This document shows, piece by piece, positions 1 through 8,140 of a stretch of DNA of 64,000 nucleotides. Under the pieces are notes generated by a model. The model was not told the origin of the DNA. It ran no database searches and saw only the letters and a program-made list of their open reading frames with translations. How positions within the stretch are numbered: the stretch's first letter is position 1; every line of letters starts with the position of its first letter. A program made the position numbers and the translations under genes. This DNA is from Micromonospora sediminicola (lineage in GTDB: Bacteria; Actinomycetota; Actinomycetes; Mycobacteriales; Micromonosporaceae): the NCBI RefSeq assembly GCF_900089585.1, contig NZ_FLRH01000003.1, positions 1,101,001-1,165,000 on the forward strand, written 5' to 3'.

Positions 1-410
1 CCAACGTGCTCACCGCCGTCCTGCTGACCGAGGCGCTGCGGCCCGCCCTGCGTCGTCCCGGCGGCCGGGTGGTCCTGCTCAGCTCGATCGCCGCCCAGCG
101 TGGCGGCGGCGGGCCGTACTCGGCGGCCAAGGCGGCGCTGCACGGCTGGGCGTACGACCTGGCCGCACAGCTCGGACCGGAACAGATCACGGTCAACGTG
201 GTCAGCCCCGGCTACGTCGCGGAGACCGAGTTCTTCGGCGACCGGATGACGCCGGAGGGCCACGCCAAGCGGGTGGCCGCCACCCTCGTCGGCCGGGCCG
301 GGACGCCAGACGACATCGCCGCCGCCGTGCGCTATCTCGTCGGTCCGTCGGCCGGCTACGTCACCGGTCAGGTCCTGGGCGTCAACGGCGGCTCCGTCCT
401 CGGCCGCTGA
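1..410 (+). CDS. SDR-family oxidoreductase, 5'-truncated by window edge
   Basis: This is the C-terminal part of a short-chain dehydrogenase/reductase, an NAD(P)-dependent Rossmann-fold enzyme. The frame is open to the left edge, so the true start lies outside. Visible family marks are the VVLLSS strand with the catalytic Ser region, YSAAK (the catalytic Tyr-x-x-x-Lys), VNVVSPGYV after it, and the C-terminal GYVTGQVLGVNGG. The substrate cannot be read from the sequence. A strong hairpin follows the stop. Confidence 0.9.
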   Translation, partial: NVLTAVLLTEALRPALRRPGGRVVLLSSIAAQRGGGGPYSAAKAALHGWAYDLAAQLGPEQITVNVVSPGYVAETEFFGDRMTPEGHAKRVAATLVGRAGTPDDIAAAVRYLVGPSAGYVTGQVLGVNGGSVLGR

Positions 411-418
411 ACACGACG

Positions 419-452
419 ACGGGCGGCGGCCCCCCGTGTGGCCGCCGCCCGT
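419..452. terminator. Bidirectional hairpin between convergent genes
   Basis: Arms at 419-431 and 440-452 form a perfect 13-bp GC-rich stem with an 8-base loop. It lies 8 bases after the SDR stop and 16 bases before the stop of the convergent lipoprotein gene, so it can serve both. There is no clear U-tract, which is common in actinomycetes. Confidence 0.7.
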
Positions 453-468
453 TCCCGTGCGTCGTGGA

Positions 469-1290
469 TCAGCCGTTGAGCATCTCGTACGCCGAGGCCG
501 TGGCCTTCTGCGCGCCGGCCGGCGGGGCCAGCTCCGGCGCCTTGCCGAAGTCGTAGTACTTCGTGACCAGCTTCATCGCCTTGTGCTTGCCGGCCGCCGG
601 CACGTCCAGGGTGAACGTGGTCAGGTTGCCGTCCGGGCCGACCACGGCGGTGAACGGCACCTTCCGGCCCGCCGCACCCAGCGCGGTCAGGTCCAACCCG
701 TCGAACGTGCTCTTCACGTCCTCGTTGTCGGCCAGGTCGGCCAGCCCGGTGTACGTGCCGTCGCCCTTGTCCTCGACCGTCTCCGCGGTGCGGATGATCG
801 CGGCGGTGTTGCCCGGGTCGGTGCCCTCGTAGCTGGGGGCGTTCTCGCCGTCCGCCAGCTTCTCGCGCTCCATCTTCATCCAGGTCTTGGGCAGCTTGAG
901 CGCGTCGTGCAGGCCGGGCAGGCCGGTCAGCTTGACCCGCATCCACAGGTCCTCGTCGAGCACCCGGAACGTCATGTCCATGGTGAACTTCGGGTCGTCG
1001 TTCTGCTGCTTCATGCCGAGTTCCATGCCCTTGGCGGCCGGGTCCACCACGCCGGTGAACCGGTCGGTGCCGTCCTGGGTGGAGAACCGGAAGCGGGGGT
1101 CCTGCTCGGTCGGCACGGCGGCCAGCAGGGCGGCCTTCGGGTCGGCCGACGGCGCCGGTGCGGCGCCGGCGCCCTCGGGGGCGTTCCCGGTGCTGCCGCA
1201 CCCCGCGGCGAGTGCGGTGGTGGCCAGCACGGCGGCCGCGCGGAGCACGATCCGCCGGGCGGTGGCGGCGGTGCCGTTTCGCTGCGTCAT
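469..1290 (-). CDS. Secreted lipoprotein, LolA/LppX-like fold candidate
   Basis: A 273-residue protein. The ATG at 1290 is chosen because it gives an Arg-rich n-region, a hydrophobic stretch and a lipobox (LAAGC) near residue 30, predicting a lipid-anchored exported protein. After an Ala/Pro linker the body carries alternating polar beta-type segments resembling actinobacterial LolA/LprG-like lipoproteins (for example DRFTGVVDP and DLWMRVKLTGLPG). Those relatives carry lipids or glycolipids; the ligand here is unknown. The gene is divergent from the SARP-type gene at 1433. Family placement is by pattern only. Confidence 0.75.
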   Translation of the reverse strand: MTQRNGTAATARRIVLRAAAVLATTALAAGCGSTGNAPEGAGAAPAPSADPKAALLAAVPTEQDPRFRFSTQDGTDRFTGVVDPAAKGMELGMKQQNDDPKFTMDMTFRVLDEDLWMRVKLTGLPGLHDALKLPKTWMKMEREKLADGENAPSYEGTDPGNTAAIIRTAETVEDKGDGTYTGLADLADNEDVKSTFDGLDLTALGAAGRKVPFTAVVGPDGNLTTFTLDVPAAGKHKAMKLVTKYYDFGKAPELAPPAGAQKATASAYEMLNG

Positions 1291-1432
1291 CTCGTTCGAC
1301 TCACTTTCCCAGGTGGTTGTTGCCGGGGAAGCATCGCAGGCAGCGACGGCCGCTCCGCTGCCGATATGCTGCCGTCCGACTGCCGTCGGCCGCGGCGGGC
1401 GACGGCTGGGGGGTACGGGGGCGGGAACTCGC

Positions 1433-3502
1433 ATGTCAGAGGCGCTGCGCTTCGAGCTTCTCGGCCCGCAGCGGGCCTGGTACGCCGACCGTCCGATCGA
1501 TCTCGGCCCGGCCAAGCAGCGGGCCGTGCTGGCCGTGCTGCTGCTCGCCGCCGGGCGTCCGGTCCCCACCGGGCAGATCGTCGAGGCGGTCTGGCCGGAG
1601 GAAGCGCCGGTGAACGGCCCGAACGTGGTGCAGAAGCACGTGGCCGGGCTGCGCCGGGTGCTGGAGCCGGACCGGTCGCCGCGCACACCCGCCCGGGTGC
1701 TCACCCTCACCGACGCCGGCTACCTGCTGCGGGTCGCGCCGGAGACGGTGGACGCGGTGCGCTTCGAGCGCGGCGTGCAGCGCGCCCGGCAGGCGCAGTC
1801 GGCGGGGCGCGCCGCGGACGCGCTGGACGAGGTGACCGCCGCGTTGGAGCTGTGGCAGGGCGAGCCGTTCACCGGGTTCACCGGCCCCTGGTTCGACGCG
1901 GCCCGGCACCGGCTGGTGGAGCTGCGGGCCGTCGCCCTGGAGACGCGTACCGAGCTGGAGCTGGCCGCGGGCCGGCACGGGGAGGTGGTCGGCCGGCTGG
2001 TCGAGCTGGTCGCCGAGTTCCCGGTCCGCGAGCGGCTGCGTCTCCAGCTCATGCTGGCGCTCTACCGCAGCGGCCGGCAGGCCGAGGCGCTGGCCGCCTA
2101 CCGCGACTTCGCCGCGTCGCTGCGCGAGGACCACGGCATCGAGCCGGGGGAGGCGCTCCAGACGCTGCACCGGCGCATCCTGCGCTCCGACCCGACGCTG
2201 CTGCCGACCGTCGCCGAGCCCCTCGACCCGCCCGCGGTCCCGCTCCCGCCGGCCGGCGGCCCGGCCGCCACCACCGCGGCGTCCGCCCAGCCGAGTGCCT
2301 CCATCGCACCGCCCGTCCAGCCGGCCGCACCGCCGGGCACGGACACCGCGCCGACCGCCGGACCGGGCGTCACCGCCGCGTCGCCGCCGGCCCAACCGGC
2401 TCCACCCCGGCCCGACGCCCCCGCCACCCCGCTGCCCGGTCCGGCCACCGCGCCGGCCGGACCCGTCGGCCCGCCAGTGCCGCCCGCGCACGTGCCGACG
2501 CCAGCCGCGCCGCATGAGCACGTGCCGACGCCAGCCGCGCCGCACGAGCACGTGCCGGTGCCGCCCGTGTCGGTCGGGCACGTCGAGTCGCCACCCGTGC
2601 CGACCGGGCACGTGCCGACGCCGTCCGTACCCGTCGGGCCGCCGACCGCCCCGGCCGGCGTGACGCCGGCACCGGGCGGCCCCGGCTCCGTCGACCCGTC
2701 GTCGGGTCCGGTGTCCGCCGTGCCGGTCGCGTACCCGCAGGCGCTCTTCGTCTCCGCCGGGCGGCCGGCGGAGACGCCGCCGGACCGGCGCTCGCCGGGT
2801 TGGGTCCGGGCCACCGCGACGCTGGTGGGCGCCGCCGTCACCGTGCTGTCGGTCGGCATCCTGACCTGGGCGGTGATCCTGGCGTACGCGCTCTGGCGAC
2901 GCAGTTGGCGTCTCGCGTTGGGCGCGCTGCCCTACTTCCTGCTCGTGGTGAGCGTGTTCGGCCTCGCGGTCAGCAGCCCGGTCGAGGAGGAACCGAGCGA
3001 CCCGATGGTCATCTACTTCCTGTTCGGGCTCTGCGTCTGCTGGATGCTCGGCACCCTGCACGTGGTGCTGCTCAACCCGGCGTTGTGGGCGGCGCTGCGG
3101 GGCCTGTTCTGGACCGGGCCGCAGCGCGCCGACGAGCAGCGGCGGCTGCGTCGGGAACAGGCGCGGTACCTGCTGCACCACTACCCCTCCGCGCGGCGGG
3201 ACCTGCGGATCGGCCGCCCCGACCTGCTGCGGGAGTTCGACGACGGTGGCCTGGTCGACGTCAACGCGGTGCCCGACACGGTCTTCGCGACGCTTCCCGG
3301 TCTCACCGCCGAGCAGCGCCGGCAGGTCGCCGTCGACCGGTGGCTGCGTGGGCCGTACGGGTCGCTGGAGGAGCTGGTCGTGCGCTGCCAGCTGCCCCCG
3401 GCCGCCACCGGGGCGCTACGCGAGGTGCTGCTCTTCCTGCCACCCGAGCCTCCGCCCGGGCCGCCCGTGACTCCGACGTCCCCTGGTAGAAATGCCGGAT
3501 GA
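1433..3502 (+). CDS. Membrane-linked SARP/BTAD regulator with helix-hairpin-helix tail
   Basis: A 689-residue protein starting at ATG 1433. Residues 1-95 look like the winged-helix domain of SARP regulators (RFELLGP, then a helix-turn-helix around QIVEAVWPE). Residues about 95-245 are the BTAD helical domain. A Pro/Ala-rich linker of about 200 residues follows, then three hydrophobic helices (about 460-560), then a basic segment and a helix-hairpin-helix-like motif (DVNAVPDTVFATLPGL, about residue 605). There is no NB-ARC ATPase. The family normally activates secondary-metabolite genes in the cytosol, so membrane anchoring is unusual. The stop overlaps the next start by 4 bases, implying co-translation with the RecQ-family gene. 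Confidence 0.8.
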   Translation: MSEALRFELLGPQRAWYADRPIDLGPAKQRAVLAVLLLAAGRPVPTGQIVEAVWPEEAPVNGPNVVQKHVAGLRRVLEPDRSPRTPARVLTLTDAGYLLRVAPETVDAVRFERGVQRARQAQSAGRAADALDEVTAALELWQGEPFTGFTGPWFDAARHRLVELRAVALETRTELELAAGRHGEVVGRLVELVAEFPVRERLRLQLMLALYRSGRQAEALAAYRDFAASLREDHGIEPGEALQTLHRRILRSDPTLLPTVAEPLDPPAVPLPPAGGPAATTAASAQPSASIAPPVQPAAPPGTDTAPTAGPGVTAASPPAQPAPPRPDAPATPLPGPATAPAGPVGPPVPPAHVPTPAAPHEHVPTPAAPHEHVPVPPVSVGHVESPPVPTGHVPTPSVPVGPPTAPAGVTPAPGGPGSVDPSSGPVSAVPVAYPQALFVSAGRPAETPPDRRSPGWVRATATLVGAAVTVLSVGILTWAVILAYALWRRSWRLALGALPYFLLVVSVFGLAVSSPVEEEPSDPMVIYFLFGLCVCWMLGTLHVVLLNPALWAALRGLFWTGPQRADEQRRLRREQARYLLHHYPSARRDLRIGRPDLLREFDDGGLVDVNAVPDTVFATLPGLTAEQRRQVAVDRWLRGPYGSLEELVVRCQLPPAATGALREVLLFLPPEPPPGPPVTPTSPGRNAG
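2491..2550 (+). repeat. Two tandem 30-bp repeats in the SARP linker
   Basis: The 30-bp units 2491-2520 and 2521-2550 differ at one position (T/C) and encode a repeated His-Val-Pro-Thr-Pro peptide in the proline-rich linker. Degenerate HVP/HVE units continue to about 2640. This suggests recent slippage or duplication in a disordered spacer. Confidence 0.85.
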
Positions 3503-5619
3503 GCCAGGATCGGACGGCCGTTCGGGAACGTGCCGAGGCGGTGCTGAGGCGGCTGGCGGGTGAGCACGCCCGGCTGCGCGAGGACCAGTGGCGGGCGATC
3601 GAGGCGCTGGTCGTCGACCGGCGACGGGTGCTCTGCGTCCAGCGCACCGGCTGGGGCAAGTCGGCGGTCTACTTCGTCGCCACCGCGCTGCTGCGGGAGA
3701 GCGGCGAACACGGGCCGACGGTGATCGTGTCGCCGCTGCTGGCGTTGATGCGCAACCAGGTCGAGTCCGCCGCCCGGGCCGGCATCCGGGCCCGCACCAT
3801 CAACTCGGCCAACCTCGACGAGTGGGACCAGATCACCGCCGAGATCCACGCCGGGGCGGTCGACGTGCTGCTGATCAGCCCCGAGCGGCTGAACAACCCG
3901 GACTTCCGCGACACCGTGCTGCCCAGGCTCGCCGCCACCACCGGCCTGCTGGTGGTGGACGAGGCGCACTGCGTCTCCGACTGGGGGCACGACTTCCGGC
4001 CCGACTACCGTCGGCTGCGCACGTTCCTGGCCAACCTGCCCGAGCGCACGCCCGTGCTCGCCACCACGGCCACCGCCAACGCCCGGGTCACCCGGGACGT
4101 GGCCGAGCAGCTCGGCGACGCGCTCGTGCTGCGCGGCACGCTCGACCGGGAGTCGCTGCGCCTCGGCGTGCTGGACCTGCCGAGCCCGGCCCACCGCCTC
4201 GCCTGGCTGGCCGACCACCTGGACCGGCTCCCCGGCTCGGGCATCGTCTACACGCTCACCGTGGCCGCCGCGACCGAGACGGCCGAGTTCCTCCGGGCCC
4301 GGGGGTGGTCGGTGGCCTCCTACACCGGGCAGGCCGAGGACGCCGACCGGCGCGCCGCCGAGCAGGACCTGCTCGACAACAAGATCAAGGCGTTGGTCGC
4401 CACCAGCGCGCTCGGCATGGGCTTCGACAAGCCCGACCTCGGCTTCGTGGTGCACCTCGGCGCGCCACCCTCGCCGATCGCCTACTACCAGCAGGTCGGG
4501 CGCGCCGGCCGGGCCGTCGAGCACGCCGAGGTGCTGCTCCTGCCCGGCGCCGAGGACGCGGCGATCTGGCGATACTTCGCCTCGCTGGCCTTCCCGCCCG
4601 AGGAGCAGGTCCGCACCGTGCTCGCCGCGCTGGACACCGAGCGGCCGATCTCCACCCAGGCGCTGGAGCCGATGGTCGACCTGCGCCGGGCCCGGCTGGA
4701 GCTGATGCTCAAGGTGCTCGACGTCGACGGCGCGGTCCGCCGGGTACGCGGCGGCTGGCTCGCCACCGGCGAGCCGTGGGTCTACGACGAGGCCCGGTTG
4801 CGGCGCGTCGCCGACGCGCGCACCGCCGAGCAGCGGGCCATGCGGGAGTACGCGTCCACCTCCGCCTGCCGCATGCGCTACCTGCGGGAAGGGCTCGACG
4901 ACACCGGGGCGCAGGACTGCGGTCGCTGCGACAACTGCGCCGGGCCGCTGTTCGACGCCGAGGTCTCCACCGAGGCGCTCACCGCCGCGCAGACCTTCCT
5001 CGGCCGCCCCGGCGTCCAGATCGCGCCGAAGAAGCTCTGGCCGACCGGGCTGGACGCGGTCGGCGTACCCCTGAAGGGCCGGATCCCGCCGGCGGAGCAG
5101 GCGCTGCCCGGTCGGGCCGTGGGGCGCCTGTCCGACCTGGGGTGGGGCGGGCGGTTGCGGGGCCTCGTCGGGCCGGACGCGCCGGACGGCCCGGTGCCCG
5201 ACGACGTGGCGACGGCTGTGGTCGAGGTGCTGAAGGCGTGGGCGCACGGCGACGATCCCTGGCCCCGCCGCCCGGCCGGCGTGGTCGCGGTCGGCTCCCG
5301 GACCCGGCCGCTGCTGGTCGGCTCGCTCGCCGAACGGATCGCCTCGGTCGGCCGGCTCCCGCTGCTCGGCCAGGTCGTCCCGACCGGTCCGGGCGGGCCC
5401 GGTGGGCCGCGCGGCAACAGCGCCCAGCGGGTACGCGCGCTGCACGACGCCTTCCGCCTGCCGGACGAGCTGGCCGACGCGCTGCCCGGGCTGGACGGGC
5501 CGGTGCTGCTCGTCGACGACCTGGTCGACTCGGGCTGGACGATGAGCATGGTGGCGCGCCTGCTCCGGCGCGCCGGCGCGCCGGACGTGCTGCCGCTGGC
5601 GCTCGCCGTCGCCGGCTGA
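3499..5619 (+). CDS. RecQ-family ATP-dependent DNA helicase with PRTase-like C-terminus
   Basis: A 706-residue 3'-5' DNA helicase candidate. Motif I is TGWGKS (about residue 50), motif II is VVDEAHCVSDWGHDFRPDY (about 152), motif III is ATTATAN, and motif VI lies in YYQQVGRAGRA. Cysteines in CRMRYL and CGRCDNC (about 456-480) form the RecQ zinc-binding module. There is no HRDC domain. The C-terminus instead ends in a phosphoribosyltransferase-type loop (VLLVDDLVDSGWTMS, about 665-680). RecQ-PRTase architecture is known in actinobacteria; the tail may bind a nucleotide or damaged DNA. The ATG overlaps the upstream regulator stop, so the two form one transcription unit. Confidence 0.9.
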   Translation: MSQDRTAVRERAEAVLRRLAGEHARLREDQWRAIEALVVDRRRVLCVQRTGWGKSAVYFVATALLRESGEHGPTVIVSPLLALMRNQVESAARAGIRARTINSANLDEWDQITAEIHAGAVDVLLISPERLNNPDFRDTVLPRLAATTGLLVVDEAHCVSDWGHDFRPDYRRLRTFLANLPERTPVLATTATANARVTRDVAEQLGDALVLRGTLDRESLRLGVLDLPSPAHRLAWLADHLDRLPGSGIVYTLTVAAATETAEFLRARGWSVASYTGQAEDADRRAAEQDLLDNKIKALVATSALGMGFDKPDLGFVVHLGAPPSPIAYYQQVGRAGRAVEHAEVLLLPGAEDAAIWRYFASLAFPPEEQVRTVLAALDTERPISTQALEPMVDLRRARLELMLKVLDVDGAVRRVRGGWLATGEPWVYDEARLRRVADARTAEQRAMREYASTSACRMRYLREGLDDTGAQDCGRCDNCAGPLFDAEVSTEALTAAQTFLGRPGVQIAPKKLWPTGLDAVGVPLKGRIPPAEQALPGRAVGRLSDLGWGGRLRGLVGPDAPDGPVPDDVATAVVEVLKAWAHGDDPWPRRPAGVVAVGSRTRPLLVGSLAERIASVGRLPLLGQVVPTGPGGPGGPRGNSAQRVRALHDAFRLPDELADALPGLDGPVLLVDDLVDSGWTMSMVARLLRRAGAPDVLPLALAVAG

Positions 5620-5625
5620 CCCCGT

Positions 5626-5682
5626 GCAAGGAGGGGCACCCTCTTAACGCCTCCGGTAGAGGAAGGGGCCCCGCTTAACACC
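5626..5682. repeat. Imperfect intergenic tandem repeat (Micromonospora-type)
   Basis: Two copies of an aagga-ggggc-cc-cttaac type unit lie about 31 bases apart (5628-5651 and 5661-5682), separated by a short ggtaga spacer. From memory, closely similar GGAAGGGGCCCC/CTTAAC units are scattered between genes in Micromonospora and Salinispora. The sequence is non-coding and sits between the helicase stop and the CopZ-like gene. Its function is unknown. Confidence 0.6.
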
Positions 5683-5754
5683 GGGGATGCGAGCCGGGCC
5701 ACCGTCCGCGCGGCCGTGGTCGGTGGGCGTCCGGGCCGGCGGTACCGTGGGGCC

Positions 5755-5985
5755 ATGACCGAGCAGCGACCCGTCGTCCAGACGTACACCGTGACCGGGA
5801 TGACCTGCGAACACTGCGTCCGGGCGGTGACCGAGGAGCTGTCCGCCCTGCCGGGCGTCGAGGAGGTCCGGATCGACCTCGCGGGCGGCACGGCAACGGT
5901 CACCAGCGCGTCCCCGCTGCCGGTGGAGTCCGTCCGCGCCGCTGTCGACGAGGCGGGTTACGAGATGGTCGGCGGCGTTGCCTGA
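5755..5985 (+). CDS. Copper chaperone, CopZ-like HMA domain protein
   Basis: A 76-residue single heavy-metal-associated domain. The ATG at 5755 is preferred over upstream starts because it places the first beta strand at the N-terminus. The metal site is GMTCEHC; the two Cys bind Cu(I). The rest follows the ferredoxin-like HMA pattern, with SALPGVEEVRIDL and AAVDEAGYEM. The 3' end overlaps the next gene by 8 bases, linking it to a His-rich membrane protein. A CopA ATPase, the usual partner, is not in view. Confidence 0.9.
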   Translation: MTEQRPVVQTYTVTGMTCEHCVRAVTEELSALPGVEEVRIDLAGGTATVTSASPLPVESVRAAVDEAGYEMVGGVA

Positions 5986-7102
5986 GTCGCCGTCCGCGCC
6001 GCCCGGCGTCGACCTGCCGGCGCGGTCCGGCGGTGACGTCGACGTACCCGCGCTGTCGATCGGCGGCGACGCGGCGGAGGGTGCTGGCGGCGGCGACGCG
6101 GCGGAGGGCGGCGGTGAGCCGGCGGCCGGCCGCCGGGCCGCGGCGCGCGGGACGGCCCCGGCCGGGCCGGTCACCGTGGACCGGGAGACGCTGCGGCTGG
6201 CCCTGGTGGTGGGTGGCCTGGTGCTGGCCGTGCTCCTCGGTTTCGGGCTGGGCCGGCTGAACCCGCCGGCGAACCCGGCCGGATCCGGAGCCGTGGCGCC
6301 CACCGGCGGTCCTCCCGCCGGCGGCGCCCACTCGCACGCGCCGGGCACCGGCGCGCACAGCCACGATGGCGCCACCGTCGCCCAGGGCGGCGGTGACGGC
6401 GCGACCGGACTGTCGATCAGCTCGGCCGGCTACACGCTGGTGCCGTCGGCCGGGGAACCAGCCGCCGGACGCGCCGGCGACCTGCGATTCCAGATCCGCG
6501 ACGAGCAGCGTCGCCCGGTGACCCGCTTCGCGGTCGTGCACGACAAGCCGATGCACCTGATCGTGGCCCGCCGGGACCTCAGCGGCTACCGGCACCTGCA
6601 CCCGACGATGGCCGCCGACGGCACCTGGTCGGTGCCGGTGGCGCCGTTCGACCCCGGCGTCTGGCGGATGTACGCGGACTTCACCGCCGTCGCCGACGAC
6701 GGTCGCCAGGTCGCCGTGGTGCTCGGCGCCGACGTGACAGTGCCCGGCACGTTCGCGCCCCGGCCGCTGCCCGCCGCGGCCACGTCGGCCACGGTCGACG
6801 GCTTCACCGCCACCTGGACCGGCACGCCGGAGGTGGGGCGGTCGGTGCCGCTGCGGTTCCGGGTCACCGGCGCGGACGGCGGAGCCGCCGCGTTGGAGCC
6901 CTACCTCGGCGCGTACGGGCACCTGGTGGCGCTGCGCGAGGGTGACCTCGGCTACCTGCACGTGCACCCGGAGCCGGTGCGCGACGGTGACGCGGTGACG
7001 TTCTGGCTGACCGCGCCGGGGCCGGGCCGCTACCGGATGTTCCTGGACTTCCAGGTCGGGGGCGTGGTGCGGACCGCCGCGTTCACGCTGACCGTCGACT
7101 GA
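5978..7102 (+). CDS. Membrane-anchored His-rich protein, copper-associated
   Basis: Up to 374 residues from TTG 5978; an in-frame GTG at 6176, just before the membrane helix, would give 308 residues. One transmembrane helix (LALVVGGLVLAVLLGFGLG) is followed by a His-rich stretch (GAHSHAPGTGAHSHD) and then an exported part with two related beta-rich halves. Each half has a conserved His motif (HDKPMHLIVARRDLSGYRHLHP; HLVALREGDLGYLHVHP). Proteins of this layout commonly accompany copper chaperones and copper ATPases in actinobacteria. A periplasmic-side metal-binding role is inferred, not proven. Confidence 0.75.
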   Translation: MPESPSAPPGVDLPARSGGDVDVPALSIGGDAAEGAGGGDAAEGGGEPAAGRRAAARGTAPAGPVTVDRETLRLALVVGGLVLAVLLGFGLGRLNPPANPAGSGAVAPTGGPPAGGAHSHAPGTGAHSHDGATVAQGGGDGATGLSISSAGYTLVPSAGEPAAGRAGDLRFQIRDEQRRPVTRFAVVHDKPMHLIVARRDLSGYRHLHPTMAADGTWSVPVAPFDPGVWRMYADFTAVADDGRQVAVVLGADVTVPGTFAPRPLPAAATSATVDGFTATWTGTPEVGRSVPLRFRVTGADGGAAALEPYLGAYGHLVALREGDLGYLHVHPEPVRDGDAVTFWLTAPGPGRYRMFLDFQVGGVVRTAAFTLTVD

Positions 7103-7106
7103 CCGG

Positions 7107-7526
7107 TCAGCCGGCCCGGCGGACCGGCCGGCGGGCCAGGTAGCGGAGCAGGTCGCGGATGTGGTGCTTCTCCTCGGCCGGGACGTTCGGGTCGGCCAGC
7201 CGCTCCAGGATCACCCGGACGTCGGCCTCCACCGGGCCGTCCTCCGCGCCTCGGCGGCGGGGCACCGGACCGGCGTCGGGCAGGCCCAGCGCGCGGAACG
7301 CGGCGGCCACCGGCAGGTCGAGGGCGGCGCAGAAGCCGCGCACCTTGGCCAGCTCGGGATAGTCCTGCCAGTCGCCGGCCAGCCAGCGGAACACGGTCGA
7401 GCGGCCGACGCCGGTGTGGGTGGCGAGGTCGGTCACCGTCCAGCCGCGCTCCTCGCGGGCATCGTCGATGGCCCGTCGCACGAAGCGCGCGAAGGCCATC
7501 TGCGGTGACACGTCTGCGGAACCCAT
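7107..7526 (-). CDS. XRE-family helix-turn-helix regulator
   Basis: A 139-residue DNA-binding protein. The HTH covers about residues 15-75: REERGWTVTDLATHTGVGRSTVFRWLAGD, with the recognition helix in GVGRSTVFRWL. The C-terminal part is charged and without an evident ligand domain. Its stop is 4 bases from that of the convergent copper-associated gene. It is divergent from the membrane protein at 7709, which it may control; this is inference from position. Confidence 0.85.
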   Translation of the reverse strand: MGSADVSPQMAFARFVRRAIDDAREERGWTVTDLATHTGVGRSTVFRWLAGDWQDYPELAKVRGFCAALDLPVAAAFRALGLPDAGPVPRRRGAEDGPVEADVRVILERLADPNVPAEEKHHIRDLLRYLARRPVRRAG

Positions 7527-7644
7527 CCCTGGGTCTGTCCCCTTCCGCCGGTGGCCCGGTTCTGCTTCCTGAGCCTAGTACGCCCGCGCGAGGAAGTAAC
7601 TGACTGATCGGTCGAAAGGTCCCGCCGGCGGGACTGACGAGGGC

Positions 7645-7672
7645 GTGACGGTTGCGAGGTGTCAACTAAGCT
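7645..7672 (+). promoter_or_regulatory. Candidate promoter for the 7709 gene
   Basis: GTGACG (7645-7650) and TAAGCT (7667-7672) are separated by 16 bases and would place the transcript start about 30 bases before the ATG at 7709. The match is moderate and rests on spacing and position only. Confidence 0.35.
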
Positions 7673-7708
7673 GGACCGATCCCCGGCAGCGACACGACGA
7701 GGAGCAGC

Positions 7709-8140
7709 ATGACCGAGCCGGACCGCCCCGTCCCGCACCGTCCCGGCGCCGTGAGCCTCTTCTTCGTGGCCAAGGCCGGCGTGTTCGCGCTCGGTTTCTG
7801 GGTCTGGCTGCTGGTGCTGGCCGTGCAGGGTGACCCGGCGACGGGCGTGCACCTGATCGCCGCGACCGGCGCGATCTGCACGACGCTGGTCGGGGTCGTG
7901 CTGGGTGCCCGGATGGCGCTGCAGCGCAACGCCGCCCTCCGGCACGCCGAGGTCAAGCGGCTGCTGGTCGACATCTCCTGGAACGCCTTCGCCGCCGCCG
8001 GCAACGCCGACCAGCCGGCGAAGGTGGTGCCGTTCCCCAGCCCGCCGCAGGACGGCGAGCGGGTCACCAACCGGGGTCCGGGCGACCGGGTGTCGATGCT
8101 GGACCGGGGCGACCGCAACCGGGGCGAGCGCCGCCGTTAG
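7709..8140 (+). CDS. Small two-helix membrane protein, unknown function
   Basis: A 143-residue protein. Two hydrophobic helices cover about residues 18-40 (FVAKAGVFALGFWVWLLVLA) and 47-70 (HLIAATGAICTTLVGVVLGA). A charged cytosolic tail ends in a DRGDRNRGERRR segment. A good ribosome site (GAGGAGCAGC) precedes the ATG. The last 4 bases overlap the stop of the convergent methyltransferase gene. No known family is recognised. Confidence 0.75.
   Translation: MTEPDRPVPHRPGAVSLFFVAKAGVFALGFWVWLLVLAVQGDPATGVHLIAATGAICTTLVGVVLGARMALQRNAALRHAEVKRLLVDISWNAFAAAGNADQPAKVVPFPSPPQDGERVTNRGPGDRVSMLDRGDRNRGERRR

Noticed and set aside
436..2517. A 693-codon plus-strand open frame over the lipoprotein and SARP region.
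   Set aside because: High GC keeps shadow frames open. The lipoprotein has a signal peptide and lipobox and the SARP frame has clear domains; this frame has neither.
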